This document shows, piece after piece, positions 50,338-61,374 of a DNA stretch of 64,000 nt. Under the pieces are notes generated by a model. That model did not search any database, was not told the origin of the DNA, and saw only the letters and a list, made by a program, of their open reading frames with translations. Positions within the stretch are counted from its first letter, which is position 1; each line of letters opens with the position of its first letter. The translations under genes were made by a program, and so were the position numbers. The DNA is taken from NCBI RefSeq assembly GCF_009834545.1, contig NZ_CP019427.1:4160001-4224000 (forward strand), given 5' to 3'. Source of the stretch: Pseudomonas sp. S04. GTDB lineage: Bacteria > Pseudomonadota > Gammaproteobacteria > Pseudomonadales > Pseudomonadaceae.

Positions 50338-50365
50338 ATTGTACCTATCTGAGACGAAGTTACAA
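50338..50365 (-). promoter_or_regulatory. sigma-70 promoter of ffs
   Basis: On the minus strand TTGTAA (50365-50360) and TACAAT (50343-50338) are separated by 16 bp. The predicted start is about 25 bases upstream of the mature 4.5S RNA end. Confidence 0.75.
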
Positions 50366-50429
50366 CCGTTCCCGCGGATTAAAAAAAATGAGCCGCTTCA
50401 ATGACATGCGATAGCCCTGCAAGATCAGG

Positions 50430-50572
50430 ACGTGTATCCGCTGGCGCAGCCTGCGTTCGGCGGCTTAGCCGTCGTCGCCCCTGCTCACTTGACGGACCTG
50501 ATTCAGCGCATGGCGGCCGCTGCGCGGCCGAACGCAGCCTCGCGGGCTCGGCAGCTGCTACGGAAATTGCGC
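50430..50572. repeat. inverted repeat element of a second extragenic family
   Basis: GTATCCGCTGGCGCAGCCTG and GCCGAACGCAGCCTCGCGGG with CGGCAGCTGCTACGG form imperfect inverted arms about 80 bases apart. Pseudomonads carry many copies of this type (CGCTGCGCAGCAG-like), distinct from the GTGGGAGC REP. No coding frame is supported. Confidence 0.65.
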
Positions 50573-50590
50573 GCCCCCCTGTAACGCGGG

Positions 50591-51757
50591 CTACAGGCTT
50601 TGCACTGCCTGGTCGGCCCGGCCGCCCTCTTGCTGGATCACCAGGTGAATGAAATGCAGTTTGCCGATGACCGCTGGCGGCAGGACGAAGGGGTAGAAGT
50701 CCGGCTGGCCCATGCTGCGCGACAGTTCGTTGAGCATGCCTGCCAGTTCGATCCAGGCATTGACGAACGACAGGAACGCCGCGCCGCCAGGGTGCTGCGG
50801 GTCATAGAGCACGCTGCAAGGAAATGCCGGGTAGTCGAAGTCCATCTGCCGAGCGCTCATGCCCAAACCCAGCGCCGTGTCCACCGCGTCCATCATGTGC
50901 AGGTAATGCGCCCAGGTTTCCGCCCAGTCTTCCCAGGGGTGCATGGTGGCATAGGCACTGACGTGGCTTTGCTGCCAATCCGCCGGGGCGCCCTGCTGAT
51001 AATGCCGCTCCAGCGCCTCGGCATAACTGGTGCGCTCATCGCCGAATACCTGACGAAAGCCCTCGAGCCACGGACCGTTGGCTATCAGGCGATCCCAGTA
51101 ATAATGTCCGACCTCATGCCGCAAGTGCCCCAACAGGGTGCGGTAGGGCTCGCCCATCTGCACCCGCACCCGTTCGCGGTGCGCGTCGTCAGCCTCGCGG
51201 ATATCCAGGGTCACCAGGCCGCTGGCGTGCCCGGTCATCGGCGACTTGCCTTCGAGATCGATGCTGACAAAGTCAAAGGCCAGTCCGCGCTCTTCGTCGA
51301 TGGACCGGTCGATAACCTGTAACCCGAGGTCGAGCAATTGCGCGACCAGCCGGCGCTTGGCGATCTCCACCTTGCGCCAGTGTTCGTGATTTTGCGCGAT
51401 GGACAGGTCGGGAATGGTCCGGTTCAGGCGGCAGGCAATGCAGTGCAACTGCGGATCATCGGCCGGCAGCAGCCAGTTGCAGGCTGCCGGGGTATCGAGG
51501 TTGGCGCAGCGACGGAACAGCCCAGCCCCAGGGTCGGCGTCCAACTGCCAGGTGTCCGGCTGCGGGCCGGGCTGCAGCGACGACAAGCGGCTTTGCTCAG
51601 GTTGGTAGCCCAGGGCTGCGGAACAGGCCAGGCACTGGCTGTTGCGAAAAAACAGCGACTGCCCGCACCGACACGGCCAGACCTTGCTGTTGCGTGAACT
51701 GTCGCCGATGAAGGGCGCGGCGATCCGCGCACTGAGCTGCTCGAAGAAACGGTACAT
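50591..51757 (-). CDS. Putative zinc-binding metallopeptidase (zinc-ribbon plus peptidase domain)
   Basis: Protein of 388 residues. The N-terminus has a zinc-ribbon-like set of cysteines (WPCRCGQSLFF, then CLAC), later CIAC in the middle. The peptidase core has HEVGHYYWDRL, an HExxH zinc site with the catalytic glutamate, followed about 60 residues later by WEDWAETWAHYLHMMD, where an Glu or His may be the third ligand. This matches the DUF/zinc_peptidase family found in many proteobacteria, of unknown substrate. No signal peptide is seen, so it is probably cytosolic. The ATG at 51757 (MYRFFEQLS) is preferred to 51784. Confidence 0.85.
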   Translation of the reverse strand: MYRFFEQLSARIAAPFIGDSSRNSKVWPCRCGQSLFFRNSQCLACSAALGYQPEQSRLSSLQPGPQPDTWQLDADPGAGLFRRCANLDTPAACNWLLPADDPQLHCIACRLNRTIPDLSIAQNHEHWRKVEIAKRRLVAQLLDLGLQVIDRSIDEERGLAFDFVSIDLEGKSPMTGHASGLVTLDIREADDAHRERVRVQMGEPYRTLLGHLRHEVGHYYWDRLIANGPWLEGFRQVFGDERTSYAEALERHYQQGAPADWQQSHVSAYATMHPWEDWAETWAHYLHMMDAVDTALGLGMSARQMDFDYPAFPCSVLYDPQHPGGAAFLSFVNAWIELAGMLNELSRSMGQPDFYPFVLPPAVIGKLHFIHLVIQQEGGRADQAVQSL

Positions 51758-51844
51758 GGCGATCTCTTCCTGGGGGCTGGCCAAGTCTAGATCCTGGCGC
51801 AGCGACTATCGTTCCCTCCGAGCATTCGGTTGTCGCCAAGCACT

Positions 51845-51886
51845 TCATCGCGGGCAAGCCGCAAGCGGGCGCCCGCTCCCACAGCG
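51845..51886. repeat. REP element
   Basis: TCATCGCGGGCAAGCCGCAA followed by GCGGGCGCCCGCTCCCACAG in the gap between the metallopeptidase and ligA. Confidence 0.75.
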
Positions 51887-51904
51887 ACTCGCCCACGAAG
51901 AGGA

Positions 51905-54303
<2,399 letters not shown>

Positions 54304-54327
54304 AATCTGTTGATGCGGACAAATTCA

Positions 54328-54359
54328 CTGCAGGCGCTGAGCTGGCTCAGCGCCTGCAG
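54328..54359. other. long perfect hairpin in the zipA-ligA gap
   Basis: CTGCAGGCGCTGA and TCAGCGCCTGCAG form a thirteen-base stem with a six-base loop. No T run follows on either strand, so it is not a classic terminator; RNA stabilisation or a protein site are alternatives. Confidence 0.6.
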
Positions 54360-54390
54360 GGTGCGGGAGGTATCCCACACATTGCCAATT

Positions 54391-55245
54391 TCAGCGCTTC
54401 TGGGTCAGGGCGCGACGCTCGAATTCGACGATGCGCTGACGGTAGTGTTCGATGGTCTGTGCCGTCAGGACGCTGCGCTGATCGTCCTTGAGCTCGCCAT
54501 TGAGCTCCTGGGACAACTTGCGTGCAGCGGCGACCATCACATCGAACGCCTGCTTCGGATGACGCGGACCCGGCAGGCCAAGGAAGAAGCTGACCGCCGG
54601 GGTGCTGAAGTGGTCGATGTCGTCCAGGTCAAAAATACCCGGCTTGACTGCGTTAGCCATGGAGAACAGGACTTCGCCGTTGCCCGCCATGCTTTCGTGG
54701 CGGTGGAAAATATCCATCTCGCCGAAACGCAGGCCACTTTCGAGAATGTTCTGCAACAGCGCCGGGCCCTTGAAGCCACCGGCATCACGGCAGATCACGC
54801 TGATCACCAGCACTTCTTCGGCTTGCGGTTGGTCCTTGCTCGCCGCCCCGCTCGAGGCCTTGGTTTCATCCGGGAAATCGCCGTCACGGCTGCTGAAGCT
54901 CGGGCCGCCGTCCAGGTCCAGATTAAGGTTCAAGTCGCCTTGCGCCGGCTCGCCGTGGCCACGCTTGCCACGCTTGGAGCCCGACTCGCGGGGCTCACGG
55001 GCAGGCATGCTGACCGACGGCAGGTCGTGCTCGTCCAGTTGCGGCTCTTTGTGGTTATCGAGCACCCGCGGCGGGCCCAGCAGTTCGGCACCGCTGTCCT
55101 CGTCCGGCAGATTGGACAGGCTGCGGTCCAGGCGAAACTTGAGTTTGCCCTTGCCGCCGCGCATGCGCCGCCAGCCATCAAAAAGAATACCGGCAATGAC
55201 TATGATGCCGATGACGATCAGCCACTCGCGCAGACCGATTTCCAT
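54391..55245 (-). CDS. zipA: Cell division protein ZipA
   Basis: Inner membrane protein of 284 residues that tethers FtsZ to the membrane. The N-terminal helix is [20 protein letters not shown]; a charged, flexible linker with many Gly/Asp/Lys residues covers about 25-145. The C-terminal ZipA domain (about 148-275; [14 protein letters not shown]) binds the FtsZ tail. The start [13 protein letters not shown] is typical. It is located between smc and ligA, an arrangement conserved in pseudomonads. Confidence 0.95.
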   Translation of the reverse strand: MEIGLREWLIVIGIIVIAGILFDGWRRMRGGKGKLKFRLDRSLSNLPDEDSGAELLGPPRVLDNHKEPQLDEHDLPSVSMPAREPRESGSKRGKRGHGEPAQGDLNLNLDLDGGPSFSSRDGDFPDETKASSGAASKDQPQAEEVLVISVICRDAGGFKGPALLQNILESGLRFGEMDIFHRHESMAGNGEVLFSMANAVKPGIFDLDDIDHFSTPAVSFFLGLPGPRHPKQAFDVMVAAARKLSQELNGELKDDQRSVLTAQTIEHYRQRIVEFERRALTQKR

Positions 55246-55277
55246 GTAATCCCGTGCCTCTATAAAAAATGCTGAAA

Positions 55278-55303
55278 AATAAGGGGTTTACAAGCTGTAA
55301 ACC
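55278..55303 (-). terminator. candidate terminator of smc
   Basis: On the minus strand GGTTTACA-GCT-TGTAAACC (perfect inverted repeat at 55285-55303) is followed by CCTTATTTTT. The stem is AT-rich and so moderate. It ends only about 33 bases ahead of the zipA start, so zipA either uses read-through or a promoter overlapping this site. Confidence 0.5.
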
Positions 55304-55501
55304 GCTTTAAAACGTGGCGCCAACTCTATGTTCTGACAGGCGTTTTGCCCACGTACACGATAAATTGACATTAAACTAGCACGACCAAAGGTAACTTTAC
55401 ACCGTCTGTCACAGTGGCTTCAGCGAATATGTCGATTGGCCAGTAATCCGTACCGGTAAAAATCCTTACTTCCCATAAACATATGGCTTAAACCCAGGAC
55501 G

Positions 55502-58500
55502 TCAGGCGTCCACCATCGCCATCGCCTCCTCGACATCCACAGCCACCAGACGCGAACAACCGGGCTCGTGCATCGTCACCCCCATCAACTGGTCGGCCAT
55601 TTCCATGGCGATCTTGTTGTGGGTGATATAGATGAACTGCACCGTCTGCGACATCTCTTTGACCAGTCTTGCGTAGCGTCCAACGTTAGCGTCATCCAGC
55701 GGGGCGTCAACTTCATCGAGCATACAGAACGGCGCAGGATTGAGTTTGAAGATGGCAAATACCAGGGCCAATGCGGTCAGGGCTTTTTCGCCGCCAGAGA
55801 GCAAATGGATGGTGCTGTTCTTCTTCCCGGGTGGACGCGCCATGATTGTCACCCCTGTATCGAGTAGATCTTCGCCCGTCAGTTCCAAATAAGCGCTGCC
55901 GCCACCGAAAACTTTTGGAAACAAGGCCTGCAAACCACCGTTGATCTGATCAAAGGTGTCCTTGAAGCGATTGCGGGTTTCCTTGTCGATCTTGCGAATG
56001 ACGTTTTCCAGGGTATCGAGGGCTTCCACCAGGTCGGCGTCCTGGGCGTCGAGATAGTGTTTACGCTCGGACTGTTGCTGATATTCGTCGATGGCCGCCA
56101 GGTTGATCGCCCCCAGGCGCTGAATCCGTGCGGCGATGCGCTCAAGTTCTTCTTCGGCGTCGTTCTCGTTCGCCTCGGCCACCAGGGTCGCGAGCACGCC
56201 GTGCAGGTCATAGCCGTCTTCGAGCAATTGCTCCTGCAGGGTTTTGCGGCGCACGGTCAGGGCCTGCCATTCCATGCGCTGCTGCTCGAGCTGGCTGCGG
56301 ATCAACTGCGACTGCTGTTCCGCCTGGGTGCGCCGCTTCTCGGCCTCGCGCAGCTCACGGTCGGCCTCCTCCAGCGCGACCTGGGCGGTGCGCAGTTCTT
56401 CATCGACACTCATGCGCTTGTCGAGCAGTTCTTCGAGCTTGAGCCGCAACTCTTCCAGCGGCGCTTCACCCTCCTCCAGGTTGAGGCTCAGCTGTTCACG
56501 CTTTTCGGTCAGGCGCTCGGACTGCAGCTCCAGGCGTTCCAGGGCCTGGCGGGTGGAATCGTGTTGCGCCTTGAGTGAACCCAGGCGCACCGCCAACTGG
56601 TGCGCATGATCCTTGTGCTGCCGGGCTTCCTGGCGCACCCGATCGAGGCGCTCGCGCAGGCTGTCGCGCTGGGCCAGCAGCAACTCGCGCTGCTCGGTGT
56701 CCAGGGCCATGCTGTCGAGGGCGCCTTGCAATTGCAGGCGCGACTCGCCGATCTGTTCATGTTCGAGCTCGCGCTGCTCGCCCAGCTCCACCAACTCTTC
56801 GTCGAGCCGGGTACGGCGCAAGGTCAACTGCTCGGCCTTGGCCTTGCCCGCGGACAATTGCGCCTTGAGCTCGCCCTGCTGGCGCGCTTCGTCCTGCAGC
56901 AGGCGGCGCAGGTGTTCGCGGCCGTTTTCCTGTTGCCGCTGCTGGGCGCGCAGGTTCTGCAGGGTGGTTTCAAGCTGTTCGACCGTGGCTTCACGCTCCT
57001 CGCGCTCCAGGCCCAGGGCCTGGATTTCCTGGCCACGGGCCAACACCCCGCTTTCGGCTTCGCTGGCGCGACGCACGCGCAAAAAGTGCCGGCCGATCCA
57101 GTAGCCGTCGCGGCTGATCAGGCTTTCGCCGGCCGCCAACTGGCCGCGCAAGGCCAAGCCCTGCTCAAGGGTTTCCACCGGCTTGACCTGGCCCAGCCAC
57201 GGCGACAGGTCGATCTGCGCCTCGACCTTGTCCAGCAAGCTGCCTGCCACCCGCACACCGTCGATGCCCGGGCTGAGCAGGCGCAAATCGCCCTGGGCAA
57301 ACCCAGCCAGGTCGAGGCCGGCAAAATCGTCCACCAGCACTGCCTGCAAGTCGGCGCCAAGCACGGTTTCCACCGCCAGCTCCCAGCCCGCCTGCACGCT
57401 CAGGCCCTCGGCCAGGCGCGGGCGCTCGGCCAGTTCTTGCTCACGCAACCATTGCGCCGTGCCGGTACCCGGGTCGAGCGCGGCTTGCTGCAAGGCTTCC
57501 AGCGACGCCAGGCGACCATTGAGTCGTTGCAGGTCGCCCTGGGCCTGCTGCTGATTGTGCAAGGCCTGCTGGAGCTCCTGGCGCAACTGTTCAAGGCGCT
57601 CGACCTGGGCCTGCTCGCTGGCCTGCAAGTCCTCGAGGGTTGCTTCGCTGGCGGCGAGTTGCTCGCCCAGCTCCATGATTGCCGCGTCTTCCGGGTCCGC
57701 CGCGAGCAGGTCGCGCTCCTCGGCCAGGCGGCGTTGGCGCTCGGCCAAGCGCTCGACGCTGGTTTCCAACTGCTGAATGCGCGACTGCTGCACCTCGGCC
57801 TGGCGTCGGGGCTCGGCCGAACTGAGGTTGAAAGCGTCCCACTGCTCCTGCCAGCCATGCATGGTGGTTTCGGATTCTTCCAGCGCGGCTGCGGCTTCCT
57901 CGGCCGCGGCGCTGGTGATTTCCTGCTCCGGGGTCAGCATGTCCAACTCTTCGCCCAGGGTCAGCAGCAGCGTGCGGTCATGGCCCAGGTGGGATTCGGT
58001 TTCCAGGCGCGCGCGCTCGGCTTCCTTGAGATCGTCCTGCAGCTGGCGCAAGCGTTGCTGGCCGTGCTGGATACTCTGCTCGACCCGGGCGATGTCGCCG
58101 CCAACCGAATAAAAGCGCCCCTGCACCAGATTGAAGCGTTCGGAGAGATCGTGGTGCCCGTCACGCAAGCGTTCGATGCTCGCATCGGCATTGCGCTGCT
58201 CGGCCACCAGGGCTTCGAAACTGACTTCCTGATTACCGATGATCGCTTCACGCTGGCCGACCTGCTCGTTCAAGGCCTGCCAACGCAGCGCCGACAGCTG
58301 GGCCTTGAGCTGACGCTCCTCGGCTTTGTATTCCTGATACTTCTTGGCGGACTCGGCCTGGCGGTGCAAGCGTTCGAGCTGACGCGTCAGCTCTTCGCGC
58401 AGGTCGGTCAGGCGCTCAAGGTTTTCGTGGGTGCGGCGGATCCGGTTTTCCGTCTCGCGCCGACGCTCCTTGTATTTGGAGATCCCCGCCGCTTCCTCGA

Positions 58501-58990
58501 TGAAGTTGCGCAGGTCTTCGGGCTTGGACTCGATCAGCTTGGAGATCATCCCCTGTTCGATGATCGAGTAACTGCGCGGACCCAGGCCAGTGCCGAGGAA
58601 AATGTCGGTGATGTCGCGGCGCCGGCACTTGGTGCCGTTGAGGTAATAGGTGGTCTGGCTGTCGCGGGTGACTTTGCGGCGAATCGAAATCTCCGCATAG
58701 GCGGCGTATTCACCGAGCAAGGTACCGTCGGAGTTGTCGAACACCAGTTCGATGCTGGCCTGGCTCACCGGCTTGCGGCTGGTGGAGCCATTGAAGATGA
58801 CGTCGGTCATCGACTCGCCACGCAGGTTCTTCGCCGAGCTCTCGCCCATCACCCAACGTACGGCGTCGATGATGTTCGACTTGCCGCAGCCATTGGGCCC
58901 GACCACCGCCGCCATGTTACTGGGGAAGTTCACCGTGGTCGGGTCGACGAAGGATTTGAACCCCGCCAGTTTGATGCACTTGAGCCGCAC
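55502..58990 (-). CDS. smc: Chromosome segregation protein SMC
   Basis: Condensin-like ATPase of 1162 residues. The N-terminal head has Walker A GPNGCGKSNIIDAV; a first coiled coil (about 170-500) leads to the hinge region (about 510-660, with GYWIGRHFLRVRR), a second coiled coil follows and the C-terminal head has LSGGEKALTALAL and FCMLDEVDAPLDDAN. The GTG at 58990 (VRLKCIKLAGFKSFVD) gives the N-terminus and length I expect for Pseudomonas SMC; the open frame continues to 59029 into the gntR gene. Start lies two bases after the stop of gntR, implying translational coupling. scpA and scpB are not in the window. Confidence 0.96.
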   Translation of the reverse strand: MRLKCIKLAGFKSFVDPTTVNFPSNMAAVVGPNGCGKSNIIDAVRWVMGESSAKNLRGESMTDVIFNGSTSRKPVSQASIELVFDNSDGTLLGEYAAYAEISIRRKVTRDSQTTYYLNGTKCRRRDITDIFLGTGLGPRSYSIIEQGMISKLIESKPEDLRNFIEEAAGISKYKERRRETENRIRRTHENLERLTDLREELTRQLERLHRQAESAKKYQEYKAEERQLKAQLSALRWQALNEQVGQREAIIGNQEVSFEALVAEQRNADASIERLRDGHHDLSERFNLVQGRFYSVGGDIARVEQSIQHGQQRLRQLQDDLKEAERARLETESHLGHDRTLLLTLGEELDMLTPEQEITSAAAEEAAAALEESETTMHGWQEQWDAFNLSSAEPRRQAEVQQSRIQQLETSVERLAERQRRLAEERDLLAADPEDAAIMELGEQLAASEATLEDLQASEQAQVERLEQLRQELQQALHNQQQAQGDLQRLNGRLASLEALQQAALDPGTGTAQWLREQELAERPRLAEGLSVQAGWELAVETVLGADLQAVLVDDFAGLDLAGFAQGDLRLLSPGIDGVRVAGSLLDKVEAQIDLSPWLGQVKPVETLEQGLALRGQLAAGESLISRDGYWIGRHFLRVRRASEAESGVLARGQEIQALGLEREEREATVEQLETTLQNLRAQQRQQENGREHLRRLLQDEARQQGELKAQLSAGKAKAEQLTLRRTRLDEELVELGEQRELEHEQIGESRLQLQGALDSMALDTEQRELLLAQRDSLRERLDRVRQEARQHKDHAHQLAVRLGSLKAQHDSTRQALERLELQSERLTEKREQLSLNLEEGEAPLEELRLKLEELLDKRMSVDEELRTAQVALEEADRELREAEKRRTQAEQQSQLIRSQLEQQRMEWQALTVRRKTLQEQLLEDGYDLHGVLATLVAEANENDAEEELERIAARIQRLGAINLAAIDEYQQQSERKHYLDAQDADLVEALDTLENVIRKIDKETRNRFKDTFDQINGGLQALFPKVFGGGSAYLELTGEDLLDTGVTIMARPPGKKNSTIHLLSGGEKALTALALVFAIFKLNPAPFCMLDEVDAPLDDANVGRYARLVKEMSQTVQFIYITHNKIAMEMADQLMGVTMHEPGCSRLVAVDVEEAMAMVDA

Positions 58991-58992
58991 GC

Positions 58993-59652
58993 TCAGGCCG
59001 CCGGCAAGGCAGACAGCACCAGGTCGCAACTGCGCTGGGCGTAGGCCGAGAGCACGATGCGGATCTGTGGCAGGTCACGGGCGAGCACGGCGGCGAGCAG
59101 GCGTTCGAACAGTTCGAGGAACTCGCTCATTTCCGCCTTGCGTTGTTCCAGGGCCAGGAAATACGCGCGACTCATGGCCGGCTGCAGGTTCTCGACAGTC
59201 TCCTGCAGGTAGGGGTTATTGGCGAACGGGTACGCGGCGCGCATCACATTGAAGCTGTCGTCGACGAAGGTGCGGATGTCCTGGCGTTCGTAGCTGGCGT
59301 TCAGGCGCTGCTGGATCTGCACGAAGGGCGCCATGTCGGCCTGGACGCGCCAGCCATTGGCCACGGCGTTGCCCAGCAGGATGTACAGCTCGCTCATCAG
59401 GGTGCACAGGCTCTGCACCTTGTGCGCGGTGAGCTCGGTGACATGGGCGCCGCGTCGCGGCAGGATCGCGATCAGGTGGCGTCGTTCGAGGATCAGCAAG
59501 GCTTCACGGACCGAACCGCGGCTGACATTGAGCGCCAGCGTGACCTTCTGTTCCTGGATGCGCTCTCCTGGCTTCATTTCGCCGCGAATGATGCGTTCGG
59601 CGAGGTGTTGAGCAATTTGCTCGGCGAGGCTGTCCGGCGCCTTGAACGTCAT
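58993..59652 (-). CDS. GntR family regulator, FCD type, next to xanthine dehydrogenase genes
   Basis: Transcription regulator of 219 residues. The N-terminal winged helix-turn-helix has VSRGSVREALLILERRHL and PRRGAHV. The C-terminal FCD domain binds small ligands and probably a metal. It is divergent from xdhA, with three palindromes in the shared promoter region, so it most likely controls the xdh genes in response to a purine. It is also immediately upstream of smc. GGAAA precedes the ATG at 59652. The ligand is inference from context. Confidence 0.9.
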   Translation of the reverse strand: MTFKAPDSLAEQIAQHLAERIIRGEMKPGERIQEQKVTLALNVSRGSVREALLILERRHLIAILPRRGAHVTELTAHKVQSLCTLMSELYILLGNAVANGWRVQADMAPFVQIQQRLNASYERQDIRTFVDDSFNVMRAAYPFANNPYLQETVENLQPAMSRAYFLALEQRKAEMSEFLELFERLLAAVLARDLPQIRIVLSAYAQRSCDLVLSALPAA

Positions 59653-59823
59653 GGTTTTCCTTCAAACTCTTCGATCTGTACAAGCGGCGCAGTGTAGCGC
59701 ACTTGGTAGTGGATGATGCAGGGCCCGGCCAGTGGAAATTGGCACGATTCAAGCAAAAAGCGAGCTGGGCCCAGAGGGTCAATACTCAAAGCATGAGGTT
59801 GCTGATCGACAAAAGGTAATTTC

Positions 59824-59880
59824 CTGACCTTTAAGTCAGAAAACCATTGACCGAAAAGTCAGACCTGATAAATTCAGGTC
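59824..59880. promoter_or_regulatory. operator array between gntR and xdhA
   Basis: Three inverted repeats lie in a row: CTGACCTTTAAGTCAG (59824-59839), TTGACCGAAAAGTCAG (59847-59862), and GACCTGA-TAAAT-TCAGGTC (59862-59880). The first two are YTGAC-N6-GTCAG with centres 23 bp apart; the third is a perfect seven-base palindrome, overlapping the second by one base. The set ends 40 bp before the xdhA start and is likely bound by the divergent GntR protein. Confidence 0.7.
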
Positions 59881-59919
59881 ATAACGGTTAACAACAATAA
59901 TGAGTCTGCGAGGCCTTCC

Positions 59920-61374
59920 GTGATCCAGTTTTTACTCAACCAGGAACTCCGTAGCGAGCACGCCCTGGACCCCAACCTGACTGTGCTCAACTACCTGCGC
60001 GAGCACTTGGGCAAGTCCGGCACCAAAGAAGGTTGCGCCAGCGGTGACTGTGGCGCGTGCACTGTGGTGGTCGGTGAACTGCAAAGTGATGACGCCGGCC
60101 GCGAACATATTCGCTATCGCAGCCTCAACTCGTGCCTGACGTTTGTCTCCTCGCTGCATGGCAAACAGTTGATCAGCGTCGAAGACCTCAAGCATCAGGG
60201 CCAACTGCACAGCGTGCAGAAGGCCATGGTCGAATGCCACGGCTCGCAGTGCGGCTTCTGCACGCCGGGGTTTGTCATGTCGTTGTTCGCCCTGCAGAAA
60301 AACAGCGACCAACCCGACGCCCACAAGGCCCATGAAGCCCTCGCCGGCAACCTCTGCCGCTGCACCGGCTACCGGCCGATTCTCGAAGCCGCCGAACAGT
60401 CCTGCTGCGGCAAACAGCCCGACCAGTTCGATGCCCGTGAAGCCGAGACCATCGCCCGCCTGAAGGCCATCGCCCCCACCGACATCGGTGAACTCAACTG
60501 CGGCGACAAACGTTGCCTGGTGCCGTTGACCGTGGCTGACCTGGCCGACCTCTATGACGCCTATCCGCAAGCCCGGCTGTTGGCCGGCGGCACTGACCTG
60601 GCGTTGGAAGTCACCCAGTTCCACCGCACCCTGCCAGTGATGATCTACGTCGGCAATGTCGCCGAAATGAAGCGCATCGAACACTTTGCCGATCGCCTGG
60701 AAATCGGCGCGGCCACCGCCCTCTCCGACTGCTACGAGGCCCTCAAGGCCCAATACCCGGACTTCGGCGAACTGCTGCAACGCTTCGCCTCGCTGCAGAT
60801 CCGCAACCAGGGCACCCTGGGTGGCAACATCGGCAATGCCTCGCCCATCGGCGACTCGCCACCGCTGCTGATCGCCCTGGGCGCACAGATCGTGCTGTGC
60901 AAAGGCAACACCCGCCGCACCCTGGCCCTGGAAGACTACTTCATCGATTACCGGGTTACCGCGCGCCAGGAAAGCGAGTTCATCGAGAAGATCATTGTGC
61001 CGCGCGCCAGTGCCGTGCAGCAGTTCCGCGCCTATAAAGTGTCCAAGCGCCTGGACGATGATATTTCCGCGGTCTGCGCCGCCTTTAACCTGCGCATCGA
61101 CAACGGCGTGATCGCTGACGCCCGCGTCGCCTTCGGCGGTATGGCCGCCACCCCGAAACGAGCCAAAAGCTGCGAAGCGGCACTGCTCGGTTCGACCTGG
61201 AACCATGCCACCGTCGAAGCCGCGTGCGCGGCCCTGGCCGAAGATTTCACCCCGCTCTCGGACTTTCGCGCCAGCAAGGAATACCGCCTGCTCAGCGCGC
61301 AGAACCTGCTGCGCAAGTATTTCATCGAGCTGCAAACACCGCACATCGAGACCCGGGTGACCGCTTATGTCTAA
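59920..61374 (+). CDS. xdhA: Xanthine dehydrogenase, iron-sulfur and FAD subunit
   Basis: Small subunit of 484 residues for oxidation of hypoxanthine and xanthine to urate. Two 2Fe-2S sites are visible: CASGDCGACTVVVG, and CHGSQCGFCTPGF with CRCTGYRPI. The FAD domain follows from about residue 190 (RLLAGGTDLALEV, GTLGGNIGNASPIGDSPP). The start is a GTG at 59920 with GAGG upstream. A tiny frame MSLRGLP begins at 59900 and its stop overlaps the GTG, which could couple or limit translation, though it may be chance. The stop overlaps xdhB by eight bases. Confidence 0.96.
   Translation: MIQFLLNQELRSEHALDPNLTVLNYLREHLGKSGTKEGCASGDCGACTVVVGELQSDDAGREHIRYRSLNSCLTFVSSLHGKQLISVEDLKHQGQLHSVQKAMVECHGSQCGFCTPGFVMSLFALQKNSDQPDAHKAHEALAGNLCRCTGYRPILEAAEQSCCGKQPDQFDAREAETIARLKAIAPTDIGELNCGDKRCLVPLTVADLADLYDAYPQARLLAGGTDLALEVTQFHRTLPVMIYVGNVAEMKRIEHFADRLEIGAATALSDCYEALKAQYPDFGELLQRFASLQIRNQGTLGGNIGNASPIGDSPPLLIALGAQIVLCKGNTRRTLALEDYFIDYRVTARQESEFIEKIIVPRASAVQQFRAYKVSKRLDDDISAVCAAFNLRIDNGVIADARVAFGGMAATPKRAKSCEAALLGSTWNHATVEAACAALAEDFTPLSDFRASKEYRLLSAQNLLRKYFIELQTPHIETRVTAYV

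Noticed and set aside
50401..50652. 83-residue plus-strand frame after ffs
   Set aside because: Falls in an inverted extragenic repeat and overlaps the metallopeptidase end; Arg/Ala-rich composition.
56600..59044. 814-residue plus-strand open frame
   Set aside because: Antisense to smc; Leu/Gln/Phe-rich shadow of the coiled coil, no family features.
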